A stretch of DNA of 64,000 bases from JAYWGN01 sp043778255 (GTDB lineage: Bacteria > Bacteroidota > Bacteroidia > Chitinophagales > Chitinophagaceae): the NCBI GenBank assembly GCA_043778255.1, contig JAYWGN010000026.1:1-64000 (forward strand), in the 5' to 3' direction. A model generated the notes under the pieces. It worked only from the letters and a program-made list of their open reading frames with translations, did no database searches and was not told the origin of the DNA. Positions 56,211 to 64,000 of this stretch are shown here, piece after piece (position 1 is the stretch's first letter; every line of letters starts with the position of its first letter). A program made the translations under genes and the position numbers.

Positions 56211-57254
56211 TTATATATTTTCAAAGTCTTTTACCTCACCCAACTTGGCTGTTTGTACATTTATAACCTTACCAGTAGCATCGGTTATAAAGGCAACTAT
56301 TCTTGTATTAGTGGTATTGCTAACATTGGTAGGTAAAGCTAAGTTATAGGCTTTAGTAACCAATGCACCAGTATTAGCTACATCGTCACCAGCTAATGGT
56401 GTTACTACATTTCGTAATACCCCATTATACTTAAAGTTAGGTATGCTTGATAAGCCACCATACAAATTTGCCGAATAATTACTTTGGGTATTGTACAAAT
56501 TATCTTCTACAATATATACATGCAATTTGGTATTAGTAGTAATAGTTTGTTTGTACGATAGCTTAATAGTAGCAGCAATTGTACCACCGCTATTGGTACT
56601 ACTTATAGCTAAGCCAGTAGTAGTAATAGGTTGTATTAAGTTAAGTACTTGGGCTACATTATCATACTGTGGGGCTGTCCAACTTGTAGTACGGTTTATA
56701 TTGCCAGTAGGTACACCACTTACACCAAGGCTAGCAGCCAAACTGTTACCAGTAGCACTTATAAACGGATCGTTGTTAAATAAATGTATACCAACTACCA
56801 CTGCTTTGGTAGTTTGTTGCTCTAACAAATCAACACCATACAATAGCCTTGGGCAGTTGCCACACCAAGTGCCACTATACTCCTCCACCAAAACATTGTG
56901 TACAAACCCAGTGGTTACAACGGGTGCAGCAGTTACTTGTAACGTTATTACATTAGTGGTAAGTGTACCTTTGGTAGCAAATACCGCATAAGTACCAACA
57001 GTGGTAAATTTAAACGTATCGGCAACTATTACGGTGCCATTAATATACAGCTTACTTGCAGCAGTTACATTAGCATTATTAATTGACGAAAGTACGGTAA
57101 ACTTAACCGTTTTGTTGGTTTGTAGGCTTGTTTGGTCGGCTACTACAGTTATAGTTTCAGCTACTGGTGTATCAAATTTTGATTCTGTTTTGGTACATGA
57201 TGTTACAAAACAAAGCAGCATAATAGCTGATAATAAACGAGTTACATTTTTCAT
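56211..57254 (-). CDS. Omp28-like lipoprotein with CxxC
   Basis: A 347-residue lipoprotein (lipobox FVTSC, Cys20). The N-terminal part (30-110) is an Ig-like domain; the central part has VEEYSGTWCGNCPRL (131-134 CGNC) of the Omp28/thioredoxin-like family, and the C-terminal part is beta-rich (YKQTITTNTKLHVYIVEDN). It heads the operon with TlpA-like and DUF6029 genes. Confidence 0.87.
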   Translation of the reverse strand: MKNVTRLLSAIMLLCFVTSCTKTESKFDTPVAETITVVADQTSLQTNKTVKFTVLSSINNANVTAASKLYINGTVIVADTFKFTTVGTYAVFATKGTLTTNVITLQVTAAPVVTTGFVHNVLVEEYSGTWCGNCPRLLYGVDLLEQQTTKAVVVGIHLFNNDPFISATGNSLAASLGVSGVPTGNINRTTSWTAPQYDNVAQVLNLIQPITTTGLAISSTNSGGTIAATIKLSYKQTITTNTKLHVYIVEDNLYNTQSNYSANLYGGLSSIPNFKYNGVLRNVVTPLAGDDVANTGALVTKAYNLALPTNVSNTTNTRIVAFITDATGKVINVQTAKLGEVKDFENI

Positions 57255-57446
57255 TGAATATTTTTTTTAATAATTGTAATAAGGATTTACGTTATATACG
57301 TATAAGTAGTACGTAGCTATTTACAAAACCTTACAATTATTTGTACTTATTTTTTTTATATGCCTAGGCGGATGCATTTTTAATTATTTAATTCAATTTA
57401 AAAAGGTTGGTAAATAGCCTTAAAATTGATAAATTGACTATGTAAA

Positions 57447-58322
57447 TTATTGTTCTAAAGCTTGGTATATGGCTTGTTTAATAAGTTGAGGGTGTGTCCA
57501 AGGCACAAAGTGAGTCATACTATCTACTTTTATAATAGTAACTTTTGTTTGGGTAAGCATTTTTTGTGCAAAGGCAGCATTTGCTGGGCTAACGAGTACA
57601 TCTTTCCCACCATGTATAAGGGTAACAGGTATTTTTATTTGTTGCCAAAGTGGCAACATTTTTATTAATTCATCTTTTAAGTATAGTATTTCTTTGTTAG
57701 ATGCTTTAAATGAATTGGGCAATAATATATTAAGGGGAGTAAAATTGAGGGGTACTCTAAACCACTTTTCTCGTGGTTCTAAGTAGGGCGATATAGAGCC
57801 TGCAACTATTATTAAATTATCAATTAGGGTTGGGTAATCCATTGCCATACGTGCTATTAATGGGCCACCTAAGCTATGCCCAATCAGTACTATTTTTTTG
57901 TTTGTTAGTTTATATTTTTCTACTACAGGTTTTAAAAGTGCAGCTTGTACCTCCAACGATTTTTCGCCTTCACCAAAATTGGAGTTGCCAAAACCAGCCC
58001 TATCAACTGCTACTATTTTTACTTTTGAAAGTAATACAGTATCTTTCATAAAGTCAACAAATGCACTCCAACTACCTGGCGAACCATGTACAAATAGGGA
58101 AACTGGCAAACTGTCGGTACCAATTGCGGCATAGTTAATAGTACGGTTCAATATGGTATAATGGTGTTGTATTGGTTTGCTAGTATAACCAGCAAATGCT
58201 TTGTCAACTTGCTTTTGAGTAAGCCTAAATGAAAAACAACCCGTTGTAAAAAGACTCATAATAACCAAGCAACAATATATAATTAAAAGTACTTTCACTA
58301 GCTTTTTTATTTTGTGTAACAT
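57447..58322 (-). CDS. Alpha/beta hydrolase
   Basis: A 291-residue hydrolase with an N-terminal membrane anchor or signal (8-32). Nucleophile elbow GHSLG (about 150-154), oxyanion HGSPGSW, and the acid/His regions GGKDVLVSP and MTHFVPWTHP are all present. Substrate unknown. A -7 box ends 2 bp before its ATG. Confidence 0.88.
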   Translation of the reverse strand: MLHKIKKLVKVLLIIYCCLVIMSLFTTGCFSFRLTQKQVDKAFAGYTSKPIQHHYTILNRTINYAAIGTDSLPVSLFVHGSPGSWSAFVDFMKDTVLLSKVKIVAVDRAGFGNSNFGEGEKSLEVQAALLKPVVEKYKLTNKKIVLIGHSLGGPLIARMAMDYPTLIDNLIIVAGSISPYLEPREKWFRVPLNFTPLNILLPNSFKASNKEILYLKDELIKMLPLWQQIKIPVTLIHGGKDVLVSPANAAFAQKMLTQTKVTIIKVDSMTHFVPWTHPQLIKQAIYQALEQ

Positions 58323-58324
58323 AA

Positions 58325-58332
58325 CAAATGTA
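58325..58332 (-). promoter_or_regulatory. -7 box of the alpha/beta hydrolase, probably leaderless
   Basis: Minus-strand TACATTTG with only 2 bp before the ATG at 58322. Confidence 0.45.
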
Positions 58333-58520
58333 AAAATAACAAGATTTACAGTAGCAGTAATTTTTTAAAAGTTGATAAAAATATTAAAAATAGCTTTGAA
58401 ATTTATATATAACCAGGTTTATTAAAAATAGTGTGGTGTTTGTGCAAATTTATTTAATGTAAAAAATTAAAAATTAATATTTTGGGGCTGTCAACAGCAA
58501 ACCATTTATCAGCTTATGTT

Positions 58521-58583
58521 CACCGCCCATTACATAAACCTACTCAGCCTTTGGCTTCGTAGGTGTTATTACATTAAGCGGTG
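58521..58583. other. Long imperfect hairpin in a gene-free stretch
   Basis: CACCGC (58521-58526) with GCGGTG (58578-58583) and CCTAC (58539-58543) with GTAGG (58559-58563) enclose a 15-nt loop. The 380-bp gap 58323-58702 has no gene otherwise. Confidence 0.4.
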
Positions 58584-58702
58584 CAGCCATTCAGCAATAT
58601 AATTTCAATTAAGCTTTTGGGTACAATAATGGTTAGTTTACATTGCTGTTTTTTTAACATTCTTTCTATTTTTACATGCTAGTTAAATTGTAATTTTATG
58701 AT

Positions 58703-59266
58703 ATGATAAATTTAAAACCAATCGTTTTTTTATTAATTGCCTTGCAAACAACTATTTTTAGCGAAGCACAAATAAAAAATACACTAACCGCACAACAAAC
58801 AATTGATAATGCCATTACTGAAATTGGAACAACCCATAAAAAAGTATTTGTAAAGTTTAGTGCAAGTTGGTGTGGTTGGTGCAAAAAAATGGAAGCTGCG
58901 CTGCTCGACAATACTGTAGCACCAATACTAAATAAGTACTATGTATTTGCCACTTTGGTGGTGGAAGAAGCAAAAAAAGATAGTGCTTTAGAAAATGCAG
59001 GTGGGCGTAAACTTAAAGCTAAATATGGCGGTGCTACTATGGGATTGCCGTATTGGTGTGTACTTGATGGTAACCAAAATTTAATTGCCAATAGCAAAAT
59101 TAAAAAAAGCGGTAATGCCTTATTAGGCGAAGGTAATAATGTTGGTTGCCCAACTGAAGGTAGCGAAATTGATTATTTTTTGTATGTACTAAAGCAAACT
59201 AGCATTATAACCAATGCTGAGTTGGCTATAGTAAAAGCAAGGTTTTTATTGATTGGTGGCAGTTAA
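58703..59266 (+). CDS. Exported thioredoxin-family protein
   Basis: A 187-residue protein with signal peptide (about 1-22) and a WCGWC redox site (56-60, SASWCGWCKKMEA), like DsbD C-terminal or thioredoxin_7 domains. The middle (LKAKYGGATMGLPYWCVLDGN) has the usual cis-Pro-type stretch. It acts in envelope redox and lies close to the TlpA/Omp28 cluster. Convergent with the next gene (3 bp apart). Confidence 0.88.
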   Translation: MINLKPIVFLLIALQTTIFSEAQIKNTLTAQQTIDNAITEIGTTHKKVFVKFSASWCGWCKKMEAALLDNTVAPILNKYYVFATLVVEEAKKDSALENAGGRKLKAKYGGATMGLPYWCVLDGNQNLIANSKIKKSGNALLGEGNNVGCPTEGSEIDYFLYVLKQTSIITNAELAIVKARFLLIGGS

Positions 59267-59269
59267 GCT

Positions 59270-59884
59270 TTACCTAAATTTACTAGAAATGGTGTAACAA
59301 ACTTTATCATTAATTCTAACAAAGGTTTCGGCATTTATTTTTCGTAGTTGCTTAAGTTTACGTTTGTTAAGTAGTTTGCCTTGTTCGTTATAATACTGTG
59401 GTTGTTTGTAAAAGTGTAATACATAATATTTAGTTTTTTGGTTAAATATAAATCGTTTGGCATGTATAGCTATGCATAACAAATTATACTTTTTACCGTC
59501 TATATAATACTCCAAAGTATTAACCCAAGTGCAATTAATTTTTTGCATTTCATTTATTAAATTTACTATAGTGTTGGCCTTGTAGCCAAATTTTTGTAAA
59601 GTATCAACTAGTCTATTTTCTTTATAATTAAATTCATAAATGTAATGTATTGCCTCTGTTTTTAACTCGAGTGATATATCGGTAAGTCCCCAATTGGTAA
59701 ATGCTATAGCTATATTATTTGGCTTATTTGCCGTATCATATAATTTTTGTATTTTTTGTAAAGTAGCTTCGTTTTTTGTATAATACTTTTGTGGAAACGA
59801 TTTGGAAACCTTACAACTTACACACAGCATTAGCCCCAATAAATAAATAAATATATGCGGTAATTTAAGGGGTACTGTTTTCAT
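59270..59884 (-). CDS. Putative lipoprotein of the S74 operon
   Basis: A 204-residue lipoprotein (lipobox MLCVSC, near residue 23 from the ATG at 59884; an upstream ATG at 59908 is possible but gives a less typical signal). The mature part is Lys/Tyr/Asn-rich with no known domain. It overlaps the preceding papain-like gene by 20 bp, so it is the last gene of the three-gene unit. Confidence 0.65.
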   Translation of the reverse strand: MKTVPLKLPHIFIYLLGLMLCVSCKVSKSFPQKYYTKNEATLQKIQKLYDTANKPNNIAIAFTNWGLTDISLELKTEAIHYIYEFNYKENRLVDTLQKFGYKANTIVNLINEMQKINCTWVNTLEYYIDGKKYNLLCIAIHAKRFIFNQKTKYYVLHFYKQPQYYNEQGKLLNKRKLKQLRKINAETFVRINDKVCYTISSKFR

Positions 59885-60791
59885 TTTTTTTGGTATAAGT
59901 GTACCCATACAATATTTTTTGAAAGGTTGTAAAGGCTACTTCTTTAATAGTTATGTAGCCACCATCCCAATATTGTAGGGTTATAGTATTGGTGTTAGTA
60001 TTAAGGTATATTTTTTGTAATACTACAAAATGTGTGGGTAATAAACGTTTATATTTAGCATGGTTTTTTTTACGAAGTAAGCCATTGTTAAGGTATAAAT
60101 ATACTTCGCCTATTTGCAATTTATTTTGCAATGTATTTACAATTGAAGCTTTATTGAGGAGCAATAAATCACTACCTTTTGAGTAAGTTTTGTACTTACA
60201 TAGTTGCCTAAGTATTCGGTTAAATTTGTGTAAGCTACTAGCCGCCCATCGGGTATTTTCATCGCCGGGTTCATACTTCATATTAAACCAATTAAGGTAG
60301 CATTTAAAGTCATTAGCTAAAGTTAAAAACCAAATTTGCTCAGCAGGATTATTATCCAAATCGCCACTAAATTGTATAAGCCCTGCAGCTTGTAGTATAG
60401 CACTTGATGGTTGCAAGTGTACCTTTCTATAATAAGCCTCACCTTTGTTGTAAAGCGTTACCATGCATTGCACATACCTTAAGGGTTCATTTATTAAGCA
60501 AGTATATGATACTGCCGCAAAAGCACAAAAGTTAGTACCACGGCCAGTATTTATTTGTAAAGGAAACTGTACATTACGTTTTAAATTTTGTAAAAATATT
60601 GTAGGCTTTACATTTACCCAATAGCTACTCTGGCTAAGGGTTTGTACACTATCTAAATATGCCAGAGCTGCTTTTTGTACTGCTGTATTTATAGTATTAT
60701 TTGGTATATCATTTTGTGCTTTAGCACTTAAATTAATTAATAAAATACAACTGTAAATTAGTATACTTTTAAATATTTTATTATGTATCAT
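59865..60791 (-). CDS. Secreted papain-like (C1/C39-type fold) candidate protein
   Basis: A 308-residue protein with a signal peptide (1-25, ending AKAQ). A cysteine in NTGRGTNFCAFAAVS (Cys89), a His in THFVVLQ (His254) and an Asp in QYWDGGY (Asp276) are ordered as the Cys-His-Asp/Asn triad of papain-like and C39 peptidases. No search was possible, so the enzyme role is tentative. It lies 2 bp after the S74 adhesin stop and overlaps the next gene. Confidence 0.6.
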   Translation of the reverse strand: MIHNKIFKSILIYSCILLINLSAKAQNDIPNNTINTAVQKAALAYLDSVQTLSQSSYWVNVKPTIFLQNLKRNVQFPLQINTGRGTNFCAFAAVSYTCLINEPLRYVQCMVTLYNKGEAYYRKVHLQPSSAILQAAGLIQFSGDLDNNPAEQIWFLTLANDFKCYLNWFNMKYEPGDENTRWAASSLHKFNRILRQLCKYKTYSKGSDLLLLNKASIVNTLQNKLQIGEVYLYLNNGLLRKKNHAKYKRLLPTHFVVLQKIYLNTNTNTITLQYWDGGYITIKEVAFTTFQKILYGYTYTKKNENSTP

Positions 60792-60793
60792 TT

Positions 60794-63019
60794 TTATTTC
60801 AACATTAGTTTTTCTAACCTTAATAACCTTGCTTCAAGTGTTGTTATTTGGTGGGCTTGATTGCTTATTGTTGTTGCTTGTTGGTTTATTATTTGTTGTT
60901 GTTCTTGTATTGCTTTTACAGTAATTGCAGTAAGGTAATTATAATTTAAGCCTAACCTTACTTCACCTTTTTCATTAGTTTTTGTAGGTGTAGCATTGGG
61001 AAAATATTGTTGTACATCTTGTGCCATAAAGCCCATAATTAATGGGTCGGTATTGCTGTTATCAGTGTACTTATAATTATATACAGGTATTTTTGTTAGT
61101 TGCTGTAATACGCTATTGGTAAGGGTTATATCTTTTTTTAAGCGTAAGTCGGAGGCTACTATGTAACTGCCACTACTATTTTGTATGTACCCTTTGTTAG
61201 TGCCATTATACATAAAGTTAAAGTCGGGTGCAGCCACTGTATTATCTAACCACATATCCCAATGGTTGGTGTTGAGGCTATTTTCCAATCCTATACCTCT
61301 TGTTGCTGTGGTGTTAGTTTGCTTTACTTGCAATCTACTTTCGTTAGTTGTTATCCCAGGCTGTTTGTTTATACCCATTTCGCCACTTGTGTTATGCAAT
61401 CGTATATTCCAAGTACTTACTGTTGTGTTATAAAAACCAAAATAAGTATCATTTTCCAAACCCATAAATGCTCTATCAGCTGTACCTGCATTATTAGTAA
61501 ATGCAACACCATGTGCAAGTCCGCCAGTGAGGTTTCCTCTAAATCGTAATCGGCCATTTCCTATTTCTAACTTTTCGGTTGGGTCAGTTACACCTATACC
61601 AACTTTTGTATCTTGTGGGGCATTATTTTTATTTTTTATACTACCAATTACTACGGCATTGCTTACACTTACATAAGCATTTGAGCCTATGGCTGTTGCA
61701 TTTTTTAAGCCAATACTTGCTACATCGGCTAATGCACCTAGGGCAGTATTGTTAGAGCCACTATCGTTTGTGTTTAATGTATGGTCGCCAATTGCAGTGT
61801 TATTAATACCATAACTATTATTATACATAGCACTATGGCCAACAGCTACATTGTTGATACCAGTAGTATCATTTTGCAAACTAAAGGGTCCAATGGCTAC
61901 ATTATTATCAAATTTGTAATGGTTAAATAATGTAGCGAACCCAATAGCAATATTTGAAGTTCCCGTTATATTTTTATTGAGGCTATAGGAGCCAATACCT
62001 ACATTTTCGTTACCAATTGTATTGTTAGTTAAGGTTTGAAAACCAACACCCAAGTTATCCGAGCCTGATGTATTGGCAGCTAACGATTTGCTACCAATAG
62101 CTGTATTGTTAGCCCCTTCTGTAGGAAACATAGTGCCAGTACCATTATTAGCTAATGCATAATCGCCAATGGCAATTAAGCCAGTTTTGTTTTGTGCTAT
62201 TGTTAAGGCACTTCGGCCTAAAGCAATATTATCGCTACCACTTGTATCGCTTAGTAATGCTTTGAACCCAACCGCAATATTATGCGATCCAGTTGTGTTA
62301 CTATACAAGGCCAATTCGCCAATAGCTACATTATTGGTAGCACCACTACTTAGCAAGTTGCCTTGTAATGCATTGCTACCAATGGCTACATTTTGAGTAC
62401 TCAATTTAGCATTTTGCATAGCAGCAAACCCTATGGCAGTATTGCTACTACCCAATGTATTATTTTGTAAAGCATTAGTACCAATTGCAGTATTATTGTC
62501 GGCTTTATTTTGTGCTAATGTGTTAGCACCAAATGCCGTTGTACCAACACCTTGCCCTACAATACCACTATTTGTTTTGTAGCCAAATGTTGTTACGTCA
62601 TTTTGAAAATCTATAAACCCCGCATTAAAATTATTTACTCTAAATCGTAATGAAGTATTGTCGGTAGTGCCAATAAAATTTGTTGAAGTATTAGTAGCTG
62701 CATTACCAGTAAGTAGCCAAGCTTGTTGGGCACTTGCAGGTTGCAACCACACCCATACTAAGCCATTATAATAATGAAAGCCAATACTATCTGGTGCATT
62801 TTGATATATTAGCAAACCTGCTACAGGAGTGGTTATGGTATTTTTTTGCAGCTTTGTCATACGTGGAGTAAGTATGCCTTTGTCAATACTCTTTACATCC
62901 AATATTGCACTATTGTTAGCTATACTACCATCGGTATTAATGGCTACACTTTGTGCATTTAATGTATTTGCAAAAAGGGTAATAATTAGTAAAATATTGC
63001 ATAAAAGTATCTTTAACAT
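60794..63019 (-). CDS. S74-domain adhesin/tail-fiber-like surface protein
   Basis: A 741-residue exported protein with a signal peptide (1-22). About 150-460 is a long run of repeats with NTAIG/NVAIG/NIAVG cores every 14-18 residues, like trimeric YadA-head repeats. The C-terminal part, about 620-741, has SDLRLKKDITL and LNYNYLTAITVKAIQEQ, the S74 intramolecular chaperone domain that auto-cleaves in phage tail fibres, and ends in a coiled coil. It heads a three-gene unit. A -7 box is at 63049-63056. Confidence 0.9.
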   Translation of the reverse strand: MLKILLCNILLIITLFANTLNAQSVAINTDGSIANNSAILDVKSIDKGILTPRMTKLQKNTITTPVAGLLIYQNAPDSIGFHYYNGLVWVWLQPASAQQAWLLTGNAATNTSTNFIGTTDNTSLRFRVNNFNAGFIDFQNDVTTFGYKTNSGIVGQGVGTTAFGANTLAQNKADNNTAIGTNALQNNTLGSSNTAIGFAAMQNAKLSTQNVAIGSNALQGNLLSSGATNNVAIGELALYSNTTGSHNIAVGFKALLSDTSGSDNIALGRSALTIAQNKTGLIAIGDYALANNGTGTMFPTEGANNTAIGSKSLAANTSGSDNLGVGFQTLTNNTIGNENVGIGSYSLNKNITGTSNIAIGFATLFNHYKFDNNVAIGPFSLQNDTTGINNVAVGHSAMYNNSYGINNTAIGDHTLNTNDSGSNNTALGALADVASIGLKNATAIGSNAYVSVSNAVVIGSIKNKNNAPQDTKVGIGVTDPTEKLEIGNGRLRFRGNLTGGLAHGVAFTNNAGTADRAFMGLENDTYFGFYNTTVSTWNIRLHNTSGEMGINKQPGITTNESRLQVKQTNTTATRGIGLENSLNTNHWDMWLDNTVAAPDFNFMYNGTNKGYIQNSSGSYIVASDLRLKKDITLTNSVLQQLTKIPVYNYKYTDNSNTDPLIMGFMAQDVQQYFPNATPTKTNEKGEVRLGLNYNYLTAITVKAIQEQQQIINQQATTISNQAHQITTLEARLLRLEKLMLK

Positions 63020-63048
63020 TTTTTATGTTTTTTGTATGAGTGTGGGTA

Positions 63049-63056
63049 CAAAGGTA
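63049..63056 (-). promoter_or_regulatory. -7 box of the S74 operon
   Basis: Minus-strand TACCTTTG, 29 bp before the ATG. Confidence 0.5.
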
Positions 63057-63137
63057 AGTTTAAATTTACTTTCATTTTTTATTGTACATTTTAATTTAGC
63101 ATTGATTTTTTTTTAAAAAAATGTATTGAAAACTAAA

Positions 63138-63165
63138 AAGGCAACTAGATTTTTCTAGTTGCCTT
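63138..63165. terminator. Terminator of ahcY
   Basis: AAGGCAACTAGA / TCTAGTTGCCTT perfect 12-bp stem with a TTTT loop. Confidence 0.8.
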
Positions 63166-63198
63166 AGTATTCAATTATAATCGATAATTAAAAATTAT

Positions 63199-64000
63199 TT
63201 AGTACCTGTACATTTCACCTTTAAACGGTCCTACTTTGCTTATACCTAAGTATCCTGCTTGCTCAGTAGTTAACTCGTCTAATACTACACCTATTTTTTC
63301 GAGGTGTAATCTTGCTACTTTTTCATCCAATATTTTTGGTAATACATATACCTTGTTTTCGTAGTTAGCAAAGTTAGTCCAAAGTTCAATTTGTGCTAAA
63401 GTTTGGTTAGTAAATGAGTTGCTCATTACAAAGCTAGGATGCCCAGTAGCACAACCTAGGTTTACCAATCTACCTTCGGCAAGTACTATTACATCGTTAC
63501 CATTAATGTTGTACAAATCTACTTGTGGTTTTATAGTATCTTTAGTATCGCCATAAGCACCATTTAACCAAGCCATATCTATTTCAATATCAAAGTGACC
63601 TATGTTACATACAATTGCTTTGTCTTTCATTGCACGGAAGTGAGGCTCAGTTATAAGGTCTCTACAACCACTTGCAGTTACAATTATATCGGCTTCTTTT
63701 ACTGCGTCAATCATTTTTTTAACTTCAAATCCATCCATTGCAGCTTGTAAAGCACATATTGGATCAATTTCGGTTACAATAACACGGCAACCAGCACCAC
63801 GTAAACTCATAGCACTACCTTTACCTACATCACCGTAACCACCTACTACGGCTACTTTACCTGCCATCATTACATCTGTTGCTCTACGTATGGCATCAAC
63901 CAAACTTTCTTGACATCCGTATTTGTTATCAAATTTGCTTTTGGTTACACTATCATTTACATTTATTGCAGGAATTGGTAAAGTACCTTTCGCCATTCTT
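63199..64000 (-). CDS. ahcY: S-adenosylhomocysteine hydrolase (C-terminal part)
   Basis: The gene runs off the right edge; about 267 residues of the C-terminal two thirds are seen. NAD-binding GYGDVGKG follows KYGCQESLVDAIRRATDVMMAGK, and the C-terminus ends in PFKGEMYRY, matching the family tail. It splits SAH to adenosine and homocysteine and works with MetK (44.7 kb). Confidence 0.94.
   Translation of the reverse strand, partial: RMAKGTLPIPAINVNDSVTKSKFDNKYGCQESLVDAIRRATDVMMAGKVAVVGGYGDVGKGSAMSLRGAGCRVIVTEIDPICALQAAMDGFEVKKMIDAVKEADIIVTASGCRDLITEPHFRAMKDKAIVCNIGHFDIEIDMAWLNGAYGDTKDTIKPQVDLYNINGNDVIVLAEGRLVNLGCATGHPSFVMSNSFTNQTLAQIELWTNFANYENKVYVLPKILDEKVARLHLEKIGVVLDELTTEQAGYLGISKVGPFKGEMYRY

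Noticed and set aside
56491..56991. 166-codon plus-strand frame inside the Omp28-like gene
   Set aside because: Antisense to a clearly recognisable gene on the minus strand; no independent family pattern.

Overview
The window is chromosomal DNA from a member of the Bacteroidota, most likely a Chitinophagaceae-like or related Sphingobacteriia/Saprospiria lineage. The signs are strong AT richness, near absence of Shine-Dalgarno sequences, repeated TAnnTTTG (-7) promoter boxes, many SpI/SpII-exported proteins, a lamin-tail/gliding-type C-terminal domain protein, DUF4270, Omp28, DUF6029, LVIVD and S74 proteins, and the phylum-typical block panC / short glycogen-synthase-like protein / DUF4270. 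Species cannot be named from the sequence alone.

Layout. 1-10 kb: 5' part of thrA (minus strand, cut by the window edge), a HEPN-like two-gene pair, a lamin-tail surface protein, asd, then a six-gene block on the minus strand headed by an ECF sigma factor (sigma, membrane protein, LVIVD lipoprotein, beta-barrels, lipoprotein), with two near-identical ECF-type promoters. 10.2-19.0 kb: an 8.7-kb integrative element bounded by 65-bp direct repeats, one of which contains the 3' end of tRNA-Arg(CCT). It encodes a tyrosine recombinase, an unknown protein overlapping its stop, an excisionase-like HTH protein, small unknown proteins and a primase-helicase. Next to the primase-helicase gene are iteron-like repeats and, at the right end, a second palindromic repeat array. 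No relaxase and no phage structural gene is present. This is the most promising candidate for an undescribed system: a compact, probably replicating, satellite-like element.

19-38 kb: housekeeping and envelope genes: an SDR lacking the catalytic Tyr/Lys, an MFS exporter, glgA, a BlaR1-type peptidase fused to a TonB C-terminal domain with its BlaI repressor, a CCG-domain Fe-S protein, an ATP-grasp enzyme, tRNA-Arg(TCG), an EVE protein, a zinc-less sirtuin, recF, hutI, sucC, a deoxynucleoside kinase, folK, a higBA toxin-antitoxin pair and mnmA. 38.2-39.5 kb is a 1.3-kb region without intact genes, holding simple repeats, a GC-rich hairpin island, two fragments that look like a Mu-like head-gene (F-G) fossil, and a possible small RNA just before rpsF-rpsR-rplI.

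39.5-64 kb: ribosomal genes, tandem FKBP lipoproteins, nrnA, ndk, metK, DUF4270, a one-domain glycogen synthase relative, panC, an RDD protein, a CapA-like protein, a serine hydrolase, serA, an export/redox cluster (Omp28-like, TlpA-like, DUF6029), an alpha/beta hydrolase, another thioredoxin, an operon of an S74-domain adhesin with a papain-like secreted protein and a lipoprotein, and the C-terminal part of ahcY. metK and ahcY together cover two steps of the S-adenosylmethionine cycle; thrA and asd cover the early aspartate-family pathway.
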